DNA of 64,000 bases from Rhodocista pekingensis. GTDB taxonomy: Bacteria > Pseudomonadota > Alphaproteobacteria > Azospirillales > Azospirillaceae. Of this stretch, positions 43,736-52,946 are shown in pieces. Both the position numbers and the translations under genes were made by a program. The stretch spans positions 62,001 through 126,000 of the forward strand of contig NZ_JBHTCM010000004.1 in assembly GCF_042665545.1 (NCBI RefSeq), read 5' to 3'. Numbering within the stretch: the first letter of the stretch is position 1; every line of letters starts with the position of its first letter. Under the pieces are notes generated by a model. It searched no databases. It worked only from the letters and a program-made list of their open reading frames with translations, and was not told the origin of the DNA.

Positions 43736-43843
43736 GCTGGCGGCTGCCCCGGGTCACAACCTGGGGTTCTGCTGTCCGCCTCCGCGTCGGGACCCCTTTG
43801 CGCGTCCCGGCTGTCCCCGTGCTGCGGACGGAACGGTTTCCCC

Positions 43844-45493
43844 ATGCTGCGATCTTTCCGGCGCGTCTTCCGCGCCTGCTTCCTGCTGTCCCTTCTCGCC
43901 CTGCCCGCCGTCGTTGCGGCCCATGAGGGCCATGACGATGCCCCGCCCCCGGCAGCCGGCCCCGCGCCGGTGCCGACCCTGGAGGCGACGGGCAGCGACG
44001 TCGAACTCGTCGCCGTGCTCAAGGCCGGCCATCTGATCCTCTATCTCGACCGCTACGCGACCAACGAGCCGGTCATCGGTGCCGACGTGAGCGTCAGCAT
44101 CGACGGCGGCGCCGAGGTCCGGCCCGAGGCGCTGCCCGACGGTTCCTACCTGCTGGAGGCGGAGGAGCTGCACGGCCCGACCCACGAACTGGTGGTGACG
44201 GTCGCCGCCGGAGACGTCTCCGACCTGCTGATCGGTTCCCTGGCCGTGCCGGAAGCGGCCGATGCAGACGACGACCATGATGCGCCGGTTCTGCCGGGCT
44301 GGCCCCTGCTGCTGGCGGCCTTCGCCGCCGGGGTGGCTGCCACGGTCCTGCTGGCGGTGCTCGCCGGCCGCCGCCGGTCGGCCGGTCTGGCCGCCGTCCT
44401 CCTGCTGGGCGTCGTTCTGACGGCATCCCTCCCGGCCGCAGCGCATGAGGGCCACGACCATGGTGACGAGGGCCCGGTCCAGGCGCTGCCCGACCAGCCG
44501 AGGCGCCTGCCCGACGGCAGCCTGTTCGTGCCCAAGCGCACGCAGCGCCTGCTCGGCGTCCGCACCCTGCCGGCGGAGATCACCCGCGCCCGCAGCAGCC
44601 ATTCCCTGGTCGGCCGGATCATCGCCGATCCCAACGCCTCCGGCCGGGTCCAGGCCAGCGAGGTCGGCCGGGTGGAGGCGCCGGAGGACGGGCTGCCCTA
44701 TGTCGGCCAGAAGGTCGAGGCCGGGCAGGTCCTGGCCTACATCGTTCCGGCCATCGCGGCGGGGGAGCGGGGCACGCTGAGCGAGCAGATGGCCTCCATC
44801 GACAAGGAGATCGTCGTCGCCCGCCAGCAGCTCGACCGTCTCAGCCGCCTGAAGGGCACCGTCGCCCAGAAGGAGATCGACGACGCCAAGGCGGTGCTGG
44901 CCGGCCTCCAGCGCCAGCGCAAGGCCCTGTCGCCGGTACTGGAGGTGCGCGAACCCCTGCGCGCGCCCGTTTCCGGCATCATCGCCGCGGCGGATGCCGT
45001 GCCGGGACAGGTGATCGACGACCGCGACCAGACGGTGCTGTTCGAGATCGTCGATCCCGGCCGGCTGCTCGTCGAGGCGGTCGCCTTCGATCCTGCGGCG
45101 GCGCAGGACATCGTCGCCGCCACCGCCACGGGCGACGACGGCGCGGTGCTGAAACTCGGCCTGCTCGGCACCGGTCCGGCCCGCCGCGGCCAGGCCGTAC
45201 CCCTGCTGTTCCGGGTGGAGGCCGGCGGGGAAGGGAGGCATCCCGGTGCCCCGGTGCGCGTCCAGGTCTCCGGCACCGCGCAGGTGGAGGGCATCGTGCT
45301 GCCGCGTGAGGCGGTGGTGCGCGGCCCGGCCGGCCTGCCGGTCGTCTGGGAGCATGTCTCGCCGCAGCGGTTCGAGCCGCGCACCGTCCGCTACCGTCCG
45401 CTGGACGGCGCCAGCGTGCTGGTCGAAGCGGGGCTGGAGCCCGGCAGCCGCATCGTCACGGCGGGCGCCGCCCTTCTGACCCAGGTGCGGTGA
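43844..45493 (+). CDS. Heavy-metal RND periplasmic adaptor with an extra N-terminal domain
   Basis: The 549-residue protein is a CusB/CzcB-like membrane-fusion adaptor preceded by an unusual module. After a signal peptide (LLALPAVVAAHEGHD) comes a beta domain (about 45-130). A membrane helix (PGWPLLLAAFAAGVAATVLLAVLAG) and a second hydrophobic segment (AGLAAVLLLGVVLTASLPA) lead into another HEGHDHGDE near residues 201-209. The adaptor proper spans about 230-549, with a short coiled hairpin (EQMASIDKEIVVARQQLDRLSRLK) and the barrel strand REPLRAPVSGIIAAADAVPGQV. It links the inner-membrane pump to the outer membrane. The pump gene follows after 9 bp. Confidence 0.88.
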   Translation: MLRSFRRVFRACFLLSLLALPAVVAAHEGHDDAPPPAAGPAPVPTLEATGSDVELVAVLKAGHLILYLDRYATNEPVIGADVSVSIDGGAEVRPEALPDGSYLLEAEELHGPTHELVVTVAAGDVSDLLIGSLAVPEAADADDDHDAPVLPGWPLLLAAFAAGVAATVLLAVLAGRRRSAGLAAVLLLGVVLTASLPAAAHEGHDHGDEGPVQALPDQPRRLPDGSLFVPKRTQRLLGVRTLPAEITRARSSHSLVGRIIADPNASGRVQASEVGRVEAPEDGLPYVGQKVEAGQVLAYIVPAIAAGERGTLSEQMASIDKEIVVARQQLDRLSRLKGTVAQKEIDDAKAVLAGLQRQRKALSPVLEVREPLRAPVSGIIAAADAVPGQVIDDRDQTVLFEIVDPGRLLVEAVAFDPAAAQDIVAATATGDDGAVLKLGLLGTGPARRGQAVPLLFRVEAGGEGRHPGAPVRVQVSGTAQVEGIVLPREAVVRGPAGLPVVWEHVSPQRFEPRTVRYRPLDGASVLVEAGLEPGSRIVTAGAALLTQVR

Positions 45494-45502
45494 GGGCGGA
45501 TC

Positions 45503-48500
45503 ATGTTCACGACCATCGTCGCCACCAGCCTGCGCAACCGCGTCTTCGTGCTGGCCGCCGCTGCCCTGCTGATCCTGTTCGGGGCGTTCACCCTGCGCAC
45601 GCTCCCGGTGGACGTGCTGCCCGACGTCAATCCCCAGACCGTCACGCTGATGACGGAGGCGCCGGGCCTTGCCCCGGAGGAGGTGGAGCAGCTCGTCACC
45701 TTTCCGCTGGAGACCACGCTGAACGGCATGCCGGGGGTGACCCGGGTGCGCTCCGTCTCCGGCGTCGGCCTGTCCGTGGTCTATGTCGATTTCGACTGGG
45801 GCTCGGACGTCTTCCGCAACCGCCAGCAGGTGGCGGAGCGGCTGACCCTCGTCGCGTCGCAGCTTCCCGAAGGGGTGGTGCCGCAGATGGGGCCGATCAG
45901 CTCCATGATGGGCGAGATCATCCAGGTGGCGATGGTTTCGCCGGACGGCAGCGCCAGCCCGATGCAGGTGCGCGAGACGGCGGACTGGATCGTCCGGCCG
46001 CGCCTGCTGGCCGTCCCCGGCGTCAGCCAGGTCATCCCCATCGGCGGGGAGGTGCGGGAATACCGCGTCGCCCCCGACCCTGACCGCATGGCCCTCCTGG
46101 AGATCGGCGCCGACCGGATCGTGGCCGCGCTGCGCCGCTTCGGCAGCAACGGCGGCGGCGGCTTCGTGGATCAGCGGCAGTCCGAGTACCTGATCCGCGG
46201 TATCGGCCGCAGCACCGACCTGGAGGATCTGCGCGCCCTGACCGTGGATGTCCGCAACGGGCTGCCGGTGCCGCTGTCGCAGGTGGCCGCGGTGGATTTC
46301 GCCCCGCGGCTCAAGCGCGGCGACGCCGGCATGAACGGCGCCCCGGCGGTGATCGTCTCCGTCATGAAGCAGCCGGGCGCCGACACGGTGTCGCTCTCGC
46401 GGGAGATCGAGGCGGCCCTGGCCGAGCTGGCCCCGACCCTGCCGCCCGGCATCACGGCGGACACGATCCTGTTCCGCCAGGCCGATTTCATCGAGACCTC
46501 CATCGCCAATGTCGAGCGCGTGCTGGTCGAGGCGGCGGCGGTGGTCACCGTGGTCCTGTTCCTCTTCCTGCTGAACGTGCGGACCACGGTCATCAGCCTG
46601 TCCGCCATTCCCGTCTCCATCCTGATCACGGTGCTGGTGTTCGACGCCCTCGGGCTCACCATCAACACCATGACGCTGGGCGGTCTCGCCATCGCCATCG
46701 GCGAGCTGGTGGACGACGCCGTGGTGGACGTGGAGAACATCTTCCGCCGGCTGCGGGAGAACCGCGCCGCCGGCAGCCCCCGGCCGCCGCTCCAGGTGGT
46801 GCTGGACGCCAGTGCCGAGGTCCGCTCCGGCATCGTCTACGCCACCCTCATCATCATCCTGGTCTTCGTCCCCCTGTTCGCGCTGACAGGGATCGAGGGG
46901 CGCTTCTTCGCGCCGCTGGGCATCGCCTACATCGTCTCCATCCTGGCCAGCCTGGTCACCGCCGTTACGCTGACGCCGGTGCTGTCCTACTACCTGCTGC
47001 CCCGGATGAAGCGGCTGGAGGCGCACGAAGGCTGGCTGGTGCGCCGGTTGAAGCGGGCCAATGCGCGCCTGCTGGGCTGGTCCTTCGGCCATCCGCGGCT
47101 GCTCGCGGGAGCGGCCCTGGTCGCCGTGGCGGCGGCCGCCGCCTCGGTGCCGCTGCTGCCCCGCACCTTCCTGCCGCCCCTCAACGAGGGGACGGTGACC
47201 ATCGCCCTGACCCTGAACCCCGGCATCTCGCTTGCCGAGTCCAGCCGGCTGGGGGCGCTGGCCGAGAAGCTGGTCCTCCAGGTGCCGGAGGTGCGCTCCG
47301 TCGGCCGGCGCACCGGGCGGGCCGAACTGGACGAGCATGCCCTGGGCGTGAACGTCACGGAACTGGACGCCGACCTGGACGATTCCGTCCGCCCACGGGC
47401 TGAGATCCTGGCCGACATCCGGGCCCAGCTTGCGGCGCTTCCGGTTTCGGTCAATGTCGGCCAGCCGATCTCGCACCGGCTGGAGCACATGCTCTCGGGC
47501 GTGCGGGCGCAGATCGCGCTCAAGATCTATGGCGAGGACCTGGACACGCTGCGCAGCACCGCGGCGGATCTGGAGGCCCGGCTCGCCGGCATTCCCGGCC
47601 TCGTCGATCTCCAGGTCGAACGGCAGGTCCGCATTCCGCAGGTGCGGGTGGAGGTGGACCATGAGCGGGCCGCCTTCTACGGCCTGACGCCCGGTGCCGT
47701 CACCGACGCGGTGGAACTGCTCTCAGGCGGCAGCGTGCTGTCGGAGATCGTGGACGGCAGCCGCCGCTTTTCCCTGGTGCTGCGCCTGCCGGAGGAGCAG
47801 CGGACGGCCGAGGGGCTGCGCCGGCTGCTGCTGGACTCGCCTTCGGGTCCGGTGCCGCTGTCCGCCGTGGCCCGCATCGAGGAGACCGACGGTCCCAACG
47901 AGATCCAGCGGGAGAACGGCAAGCGCCGCATCGCCGTGCTGGCGAACACGGACGGCGAGACGGACACCGCCGCCATCGTCGCCGCCATCCGGTCGGTGGT
48001 GGCGCAGACAGCGCTGCCGCCCGGCACCTTCACCAGCCTGGAGGGCACCTTCCGCTCGCAGGAGGAGGCGACGCGGACCATCGCGCTGCTCTCCGCCGTC
48101 TCGCTCTCGCTGATCTTCCTCGTGCTCTACAGCCGCTACCGCTCGGCGGCGCTGGCCCTGATCATCATGGGCAATGTGCCGCTGGCGCTGGTCGGCAGCG
48201 TCACGGCGCTCTGGCTGGCCGGTCAGCCGCTCTCGGTGGCCAGCATGGTGGGCTTCATCACCCTGACCGGCATCACCACCCGCAACGGCATCCTGAAGAT
48301 CAGCCACTACATCAACCTGGTCCTGCACGAGGGCGAGGATTTCGGCCGGCGCATGATCCTGCGCGGCAGCCAGGAACGGCTGGTGCCGGTGCTGATGACG
48401 GCGTTGTCCGCCGGGCTGGCGCTGCTGCCGCTCCTGGTCGGGGCCGATGCGCCGGGCAAGGAGATCCTGCACCCGGTCGCGGTCGCCATCTTCGGCGGCC

Positions 48501-48622
48501 TGATCAGCGCCACCCTGCTGGACGCCGCCCTGACCCCCGTCCTCTTCCACCGCTTCGGGCGCACGGCCCTGGACCGCCTGCTGGCGGACCGGGATGCCAC
48601 GCGCACGGCCGAAGCCTACTGA
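45503..48622 (+). CDS. CusA/CzcA-family heavy-metal RND efflux pump
   Basis: The 1039-residue protein is an inner-membrane heavy-metal RND pump. It starts FTTIVATSLRNRVFVLAAA and has the RND features: PDVNPQTVTLMTEAPGLAPEEVE, the TM4 proton-relay segment GGLAIAIGELVDDAVVDVEN (Asp404/405), QPISHRLEHMLSGVRAQ in the second porter domain, and the closing TM segments GFITLTGITTRNGILKISHY. Which metal is exported cannot be told, because metal-selecting residues need an alignment. It partners the adaptor at 43844-45493. No outer-membrane factor is encoded here, so a shared one must be used. Confidence 0.93.
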   Translation: MFTTIVATSLRNRVFVLAAAALLILFGAFTLRTLPVDVLPDVNPQTVTLMTEAPGLAPEEVEQLVTFPLETTLNGMPGVTRVRSVSGVGLSVVYVDFDWGSDVFRNRQQVAERLTLVASQLPEGVVPQMGPISSMMGEIIQVAMVSPDGSASPMQVRETADWIVRPRLLAVPGVSQVIPIGGEVREYRVAPDPDRMALLEIGADRIVAALRRFGSNGGGGFVDQRQSEYLIRGIGRSTDLEDLRALTVDVRNGLPVPLSQVAAVDFAPRLKRGDAGMNGAPAVIVSVMKQPGADTVSLSREIEAALAELAPTLPPGITADTILFRQADFIETSIANVERVLVEAAAVVTVVLFLFLLNVRTTVISLSAIPVSILITVLVFDALGLTINTMTLGGLAIAIGELVDDAVVDVENIFRRLRENRAAGSPRPPLQVVLDASAEVRSGIVYATLIIILVFVPLFALTGIEGRFFAPLGIAYIVSILASLVTAVTLTPVLSYYLLPRMKRLEAHEGWLVRRLKRANARLLGWSFGHPRLLAGAALVAVAAAAASVPLLPRTFLPPLNEGTVTIALTLNPGISLAESSRLGALAEKLVLQVPEVRSVGRRTGRAELDEHALGVNVTELDADLDDSVRPRAEILADIRAQLAALPVSVNVGQPISHRLEHMLSGVRAQIALKIYGEDLDTLRSTAADLEARLAGIPGLVDLQVERQVRIPQVRVEVDHERAAFYGLTPGAVTDAVELLSGGSVLSEIVDGSRRFSLVLRLPEEQRTAEGLRRLLLDSPSGPVPLSAVARIEETDGPNEIQRENGKRRIAVLANTDGETDTAAIVAAIRSVVAQTALPPGTFTSLEGTFRSQEEATRTIALLSAVSLSLIFLVLYSRYRSAALALIIMGNVPLALVGSVTALWLAGQPLSVASMVGFITLTGITTRNGILKISHYINLVLHEGEDFGRRMILRGSQERLVPVLMTALSAGLALLPLLVGADAPGKEILHPVAVAIFGGLISATLLDAALTPVLFHRFGRTALDRLLADRDATRTAEAY

Positions 48623-48675
48623 CCCTTTCCGCTCCGTCCGTTTCCACGCTTTCCTTGATCGAAGGAGACACGACC

Positions 48676-49164
48676 ATGTCCATCCGTCCCCGGCGTTTTC
48701 CCCGGCAGCTGGCCGCTGCCGCCCTTCTGCTCACGGTCGCGGCCCTGCCGCTTCAGGCCCTGGCGCACGGCTCGCCCATCGGTCCGCAGGGCGGCCGGCA
48801 GGTGCATGCCGGCCCGATGCATGCCGAACTGCTGCTCCAGGGCCGCGAGGTGACCCTCAACATGTACACGATGCAGGACGAGCCGATCCCAACCGACGGC
48901 GGGGAGGTCGCGGTGACCCTGCTGGCCGGCGGCCGGACCGAGAAGGTCGTGCTGGCGCCGGCCGGCGGCAACAGCTTCCGCGGCACCCTGGAGGTCGAGC
49001 CGACCACCGACGCCAAGCTGGTCGCCTCCATCCGGCTGGCCGGCAAGGGCGCCGTCCAGGCCCGCTACGACCTGTCCACCCGGCCGGAGGGGCTGGCCGA
49101 TCCAGACAGGGATGCCGACGGGGACCACGACGATCATGACGGGGACCATCACGGGCACCATTGA
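48676..49164 (+). CDS. Secreted metal-binding protein with His/Asp tail
   Basis: The 162-residue protein has a signal peptide (LAAAALLLTVAALPLQALAHGS), a beta-rich mature domain (GPQGGRQVHAGPMHAELLLQGREVTL, MYTMQDEPIPTDGG, GAVQARYDLSTR) and a C-terminal run of His and Asp (20 of the last 22 residues are Asp, His, Gly or Arg). That tail should bind Cu, Zn or Ni. The ATG at 48676 is preceded by GAAGGAG. It follows the pump gene by 53 bp. It is probably a periplasmic chaperone or sensor of this efflux system; inference. Confidence 0.75.
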   Translation: MSIRPRRFPRQLAAAALLLTVAALPLQALAHGSPIGPQGGRQVHAGPMHAELLLQGREVTLNMYTMQDEPIPTDGGEVAVTLLAGGRTEKVVLAPAGGNSFRGTLEVEPTTDAKLVASIRLAGKGAVQARYDLSTRPEGLADPDRDADGDHDDHDGDHHGHH

Positions 49165-49342
49165 GGCAGCCTGATTAAACGCAGTCCGCGGGACGCTGCG
49201 GCCGGCACCGGAAACGGGCCGGCCGCGCCACGGCCCCCCAGCCGGGCTCAGGCCCTGTGCGGCTTCCGCCTTGACCATCGACGGCCGATGAGGCAATCGG
49301 GACCTTCCTTCGGCCCGGCCCAGCGGTCGGGTCTTTTTCGGG

Positions 49343-50446
49343 ATGAGTCAGATCGTGAAGCTGATCGTCACCGGAGGGGCCGGGTTCATAGGCTCCTGCG
49401 TGATCCGGACCCTGATCCGGACGACCGAGATATCGATTTGTAACGTGGACAAGCTGACCTATGCGGCCAGCCCTGAAGCCCTGGCCGAGGTGTCAGGCAG
49501 TCCGCGTTACCGTTTCGAGCAGCTGGACATCTGCGATGGTCCCGGACTGGCCGCGCTTTTCGAGCGCGAGCAGCCGGATGCGGTGATGCATCTGGCTGCC
49601 GAGTCGCATGTGGATCGCTCGATCGACGATCCCGCGGCCTTCATCATGACCAACCTTGTGGGCACCTACGCGCTTCTCGCCGCATCGACCGCCTACTGGC
49701 GTGGGCTGCCTGACGCGCGCCGCGCATCCTTCCGTTTCCACCATGTTTCCACCGACGAGGTCTACGGAAGCCTGGGCGATGTCGGGGCCTTCACGGAGAC
49801 GACGCCCTATGCGCCGAACTCTCCCTATTCTGCCAGCAAGGCGGGATCGGACCATCTGGCAAGGGCGTGGTTCCACACCTACGGCCTGCCGGTGCTGGTA
49901 TCCAACTGCTCCAACAACTATGGCCCCTTCCAGTTTCCGGAGAAGCTGATCCCCCTGATGATCCTGAACGGGATCGCCGGTCGTCCGCTGCCGGTCTACG
50001 GCAGGGGGTTGAATGTGCGGGACTGGCTGCATGTGGAGGATCACGCCCGGGCGCTCTGGCAGGTGCTGACCCGGGGGCGGCCCGGCGAGTCCTACAACAT
50101 CGGCGGCAACGCCGAGCGGCGGAACATCGACGTGGTTCACGCCATCTGCGACCTGCTGGATGATCTGGTGCCCGATCCGCAGGGGTCCAGGCGGCGGCTG
50201 ATCACCCATGTCTCCGACAGGCCCGGCCACGATCTGCGCTACGCCATAGATGCGTCCAGGATCCGTCGTGATCTGGGGTGGAGCCCGCAGGAGACCTTTG
50301 AAACCGGATTGCGCGCCACGGTGGAATGGTATCTGGCGAACGAAGCGTGGTGGCGGCCCATCCTGGATCGCCGCTATGCCGGCCAGCGGCTCGGCCTTGC
50401 CGGAGCGACCGCCCCCGCGGGTGAAGTGCAGGAGAAAATGCCGTGA
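49343..50446 (+). CDS. rmlB: dTDP-glucose 4,6-dehydratase (RmlB)
   Basis: RmlB converts dTDP-glucose to dTDP-4-keto-6-deoxyglucose. The 367-residue extended SDR protein has the NAD-binding GGAGFIGS near residue 12, VDKLTYAAS, HLAAESHVDRSI, the catalytic HHVSTDEVYGSLG and YSASKAGSD with the Tyr and Lys, and NIGGNAERRNIDVV. It is slightly longer than usual at the C terminus. A GTG at 49355 (VKLIVTGG) is an alternative start. The stop overlaps the rmlA start (GTGA), so the two are coupled. It opens the polysaccharide locus. Confidence 0.96.
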   Translation: MSQIVKLIVTGGAGFIGSCVIRTLIRTTEISICNVDKLTYAASPEALAEVSGSPRYRFEQLDICDGPGLAALFEREQPDAVMHLAAESHVDRSIDDPAAFIMTNLVGTYALLAASTAYWRGLPDARRASFRFHHVSTDEVYGSLGDVGAFTETTPYAPNSPYSASKAGSDHLARAWFHTYGLPVLVSNCSNNYGPFQFPEKLIPLMILNGIAGRPLPVYGRGLNVRDWLHVEDHARALWQVLTRGRPGESYNIGGNAERRNIDVVHAICDLLDDLVPDPQGSRRRLITHVSDRPGHDLRYAIDASRIRRDLGWSPQETFETGLRATVEWYLANEAWWRPILDRRYAGQRLGLAGATAPAGEVQEKMP

Positions 50447-51315
50447 AGGGAATCATCCTGGCGGGCGGTTCGGGGACCCGGCTCTATCCGGTGACCCAGG
50501 TGGTGTCCAAGCAGCTCCTGCCTGTCTATGACAAGCCGCTGATCTATTATCCGCTTTCCGTGCTGCTGATGGCCGGGATCACGGAGATCCTGGTCATCAC
50601 GACGCCGCAGGATGCGGGGTTGTTCAGGGCTCTGCTGCAAGACGGCAGCCAATGGGGCATCCAGATCAGCTACGCCGAGCAGCCAAGGCCGGAAGGGCTG
50701 GCCCAGGCGTTCGTGATCGGGCGGGATTTCGTCGGCCAGGACAGCGTCTGCCTTGTCCTGGGCGACAACATCTTCTTCGGCCAGGGGTTGGCGCCGATGC
50801 TGCAAAGGGCGGCGGCCACGACGGACGGTGCCGTGGTCTTCGCCTATCATGTCAGCGACCCCGAGCGCTACGGCGTGGTCGATTTCGACGAGTCGGGCCG
50901 GGTTCTGGCGATCGAAGAGAAACCGGCTGTTCCGAAATCCAACTACGCCGTCACCGGACTCTATTTCTACGATAACCGGGTGCTCGATATTGCTGCCGGT
51001 ATCCGGCCGTCGGCGCGGGGCGAGTTGGAGATCACCGACGTCAACCGTTGCTATCTTGAAATGGGGGCATTGAAGGTCGAGCGGATGGGAACGGGGTTCG
51101 CCTGGCTGGACACGGGCACCCATGAGAGCCTCCTGGACGCATCGCAGTTCGTGCAGACCCTGGAGAAGCGGCAGGGCGTCAAGGTTGCCTGTATCGAGCA
51201 GATCGCCTTTGAACGCGGCCTGATCACGGCAGACCATCTGGTCGAACTGGCCCGGCCGCTCCTCAAGAACGAGTACGGCCGTTTCCTCATGCGGGTGGCG
51301 GAGGGGATGCTGTAG
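50443..51315 (+). CDS. rmlA: Glucose-1-phosphate thymidylyltransferase (RmlA)
   Basis: RmlA makes dTDP-glucose from glucose-1-phosphate and dTTP, the step before RmlB. The 290-residue protein has GIILAGGSGTRLYPVT at its N terminus, KQLLPVYDKPLIYYPL, LVLGDNIFFGQGL with the catalytic Asp, EEKPAVPKSNYAVTGLYFYD and WLDTGTHESLL. The GTG start lies in the stop of rmlB. No rmlC or rmlD is present, so the pathway does not lead to rhamnose here. The gene ends 29 bp inside the convergent gmhB. Confidence 0.97.
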   Translation: MKGIILAGGSGTRLYPVTQVVSKQLLPVYDKPLIYYPLSVLLMAGITEILVITTPQDAGLFRALLQDGSQWGIQISYAEQPRPEGLAQAFVIGRDFVGQDSVCLVLGDNIFFGQGLAPMLQRAAATTDGAVVFAYHVSDPERYGVVDFDESGRVLAIEEKPAVPKSNYAVTGLYFYDNRVLDIAAGIRPSARGELEITDVNRCYLEMGALKVERMGTGFAWLDTGTHESLLDASQFVQTLEKRQGVKVACIEQIAFERGLITADHLVELARPLLKNEYGRFLMRVAEGML

Positions 51316-51862
51316 GCCCGTCCCCGGTTTCCCGGCCAAGCAGCGCGCCGACGAACTCCGACAGATCGCCGCCGGTGAAGAGATGGCCGCGGATGCCGGC
51401 CGCCTCTGCCGCGTGAACGTCGCGCAGGTGGTCCCCGATCAGGAAGCTCCGCGCCCTGTCAACCGGCCAGCACGCGCACAGGTCGAGCAGCATTCCCGGT
51501 TCCGGTTTGCGGCAGCGGCAGGCTGTGCGGTAGGCCTGGACGGTTCCGTCCGGGTGATGGGGGCAATACCGGAAGTCATCGATCCTCGCCCCCTGCCGCG
51601 CCATTTCAGTCTGCATCCAGCGGTGCAGCTTCTTGACCTCGTCTTCGGCGTAGAGACCCCGGGCGACCCCCGATTGGTTGGTTACGACGAAAACAAGGTA
51701 GCCCTGATCGTTGAGAATCCTGACGGCCTTGATCGCTCCGTCGATCCACTCCACATCCTCGATCCGGTGAACATAGCCGTGGTCGACGTTCAGCACGCCA
51801 TCCCGATCGAGAAAAGCCGCCGCCCGCAGCGTTTCCCGCAGCGGGCTCCTGGTTCCCGTCAT
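51287..51862 (-). CDS. gmhB: Heptose-1,7-bisphosphate phosphatase (GmhB-like HAD)
   Basis: The 191-residue protein is a HAD-IIIA phosphatase with the family motif FLDRDGVLNVDHGYV (nucleophile Asp in LDRDG), VTNQSGVARG, the zinc-binding loop CPHHPDG...CRCRKPEPG and LIGDHLRDVHAAEAAG. It removes the 7-phosphate in ADP-heptose synthesis or acts on similar sugar phosphates. It is the only minus-strand gene in the locus and its 3' end overlaps rmlA by 29 bp. The rest of the heptose pathway is not in the window. Confidence 0.9.
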   Translation of the reverse strand: MTGTRSPLRETLRAAAFLDRDGVLNVDHGYVHRIEDVEWIDGAIKAVRILNDQGYLVFVVTNQSGVARGLYAEDEVKKLHRWMQTEMARQGARIDDFRYCPHHPDGTVQAYRTACRCRKPEPGMLLDLCACWPVDRARSFLIGDHLRDVHAAEAAGIRGHLFTGGDLSEFVGALLGRETGDGPTASPPPPA

Positions 51863-52115
51863 TCCTCTTGATCTCCCCGCACCCGGCTATCATGTCCGTA
51901 TGCGTTCTCCACCGAATCGGCACCCTGGTGCAACCGGGTCGAGCGGAGGCGGAGAACGGGCTTGAAGCGGCCGGGGTGTTGCTCCATAACCCCGGGCGGA
52001 TGAGGGGCTGGCATACGTTCCACGGGGCGTCGGAACGGACGTTGCCCGTTGGCAGGTGGTCTGACCGGTATCCGGAGACGGCCTCCAACGGGGCGTAACC
52101 ACAAAGCAGTAGCAG

Positions 52116-52946
52116 ATGGTCATTGCCCTTCTTCGGAATCCACAGACGCTTCCTCGTCTTCTGTCGCGCCATTCCAGCCTGTTCCTGTCCCTGCTTCGCC
52201 GTCGGATCGCGGAACGGTACCGCGAGACATGGTTGGGGCTCGCCTGGGCCTGGATCGCGCCGTTGCTTCTGCTCGGCGCCTACGTGCTGGTCTTCGGCGT
52301 GCTGTTCTCCCCCCGGGTCGCCACCGGAGCACATCCTGATCGGCTCGCGGACTTCGCGCTCATGCTGTACTCCGGGGTCCTCCTCCATGGTCTTCTGGCC
52401 GACAGCCTGACGCAGGCCCCGGCCTGCATCGTGAGCAATTCCAATTTCGTGAAGAAGGTGGTCTTCCCGCTTGGCCTGCTGCCCTTGGTGCAGGTCGGCA
52501 GCGCCACCGTTCATCTGGCCCTGGGACTGGTCATTCTGGTGCTGGCCGCGGGGATGCTGGGGACCGGGGGATTCCAGGCGACCATGCTGCTGTTGCCTTT
52601 TACCGTCGCGCCGCTTGTGCTCCTGTGCTGCGGTATTTCCTGGGCGCTGGCCGCTCTTGCCGTCTACATCCGAGACATCGGTCAGTTGAGCAGTTTCCTG
52701 TCTACGCTCCTGATGTTCCTTTCCCCCGTCTTCTTCCCGCTTGCAGCCGCGCCCGAGGGATTACGGAGCGTTGTCGCGCTGGGGCCTCTGGCCGCGCCGA
52801 TCGAGGCGACCCGCGAGGTGCTGCTACAGGGACGGGCTCCGGACTGGGGAAGTCTCGGCATCTACTCGGTTGCCGCGCTGCTGACTGCGCTGGGCGGACT
52901 GACGCTGTTCCGCCGGTCGCGTCGGGGGTTCGCCGATGTCCTCTGA
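52116..52946 (+). CDS. ABC-2 type polysaccharide export permease (Wzm-like)
   Basis: The 276-residue protein is an ABC-2 transporter permease of the polysaccharide type. An N-terminal cytoplasmic stretch ends in LLRRRIAERYRETWLGLAWA, and about six membrane helices follow, for example LLLLGAYVLVFGVLF, VQVGSATVHLALGLVILVLA, APLVLLCCGISWALAALAVYI and FLSTLLMFLSPVFFPLAA. It moves a lipid-linked glycan across the inner membrane. Its stop overlaps the ATP-binding gene by 11 bases. The upstream 250 bp (51863-52115) should hold the promoter; no clear box was recognised. Confidence 0.92.
   Translation: MVIALLRNPQTLPRLLSRHSSLFLSLLRRRIAERYRETWLGLAWAWIAPLLLLGAYVLVFGVLFSPRVATGAHPDRLADFALMLYSGVLLHGLLADSLTQAPACIVSNSNFVKKVVFPLGLLPLVQVGSATVHLALGLVILVLAAGMLGTGGFQATMLLLPFTVAPLVLLCCGISWALAALAVYIRDIGQLSSFLSTLLMFLSPVFFPLAAAPEGLRSVVALGPLAAPIEATREVLLQGRAPDWGSLGIYSVAALLTALGGLTLFRRSRRGFADVL

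Noticed and set aside
43754..47662. 1302-residue open frame on the minus strand
   Set aside because: It lies opposite the adaptor and RND pump genes, is composed of His/Gln/Arg/Gly-rich low-complexity sequence typical of the antisense of GC-rich genes, and has no domain. The sense genes are unambiguous.
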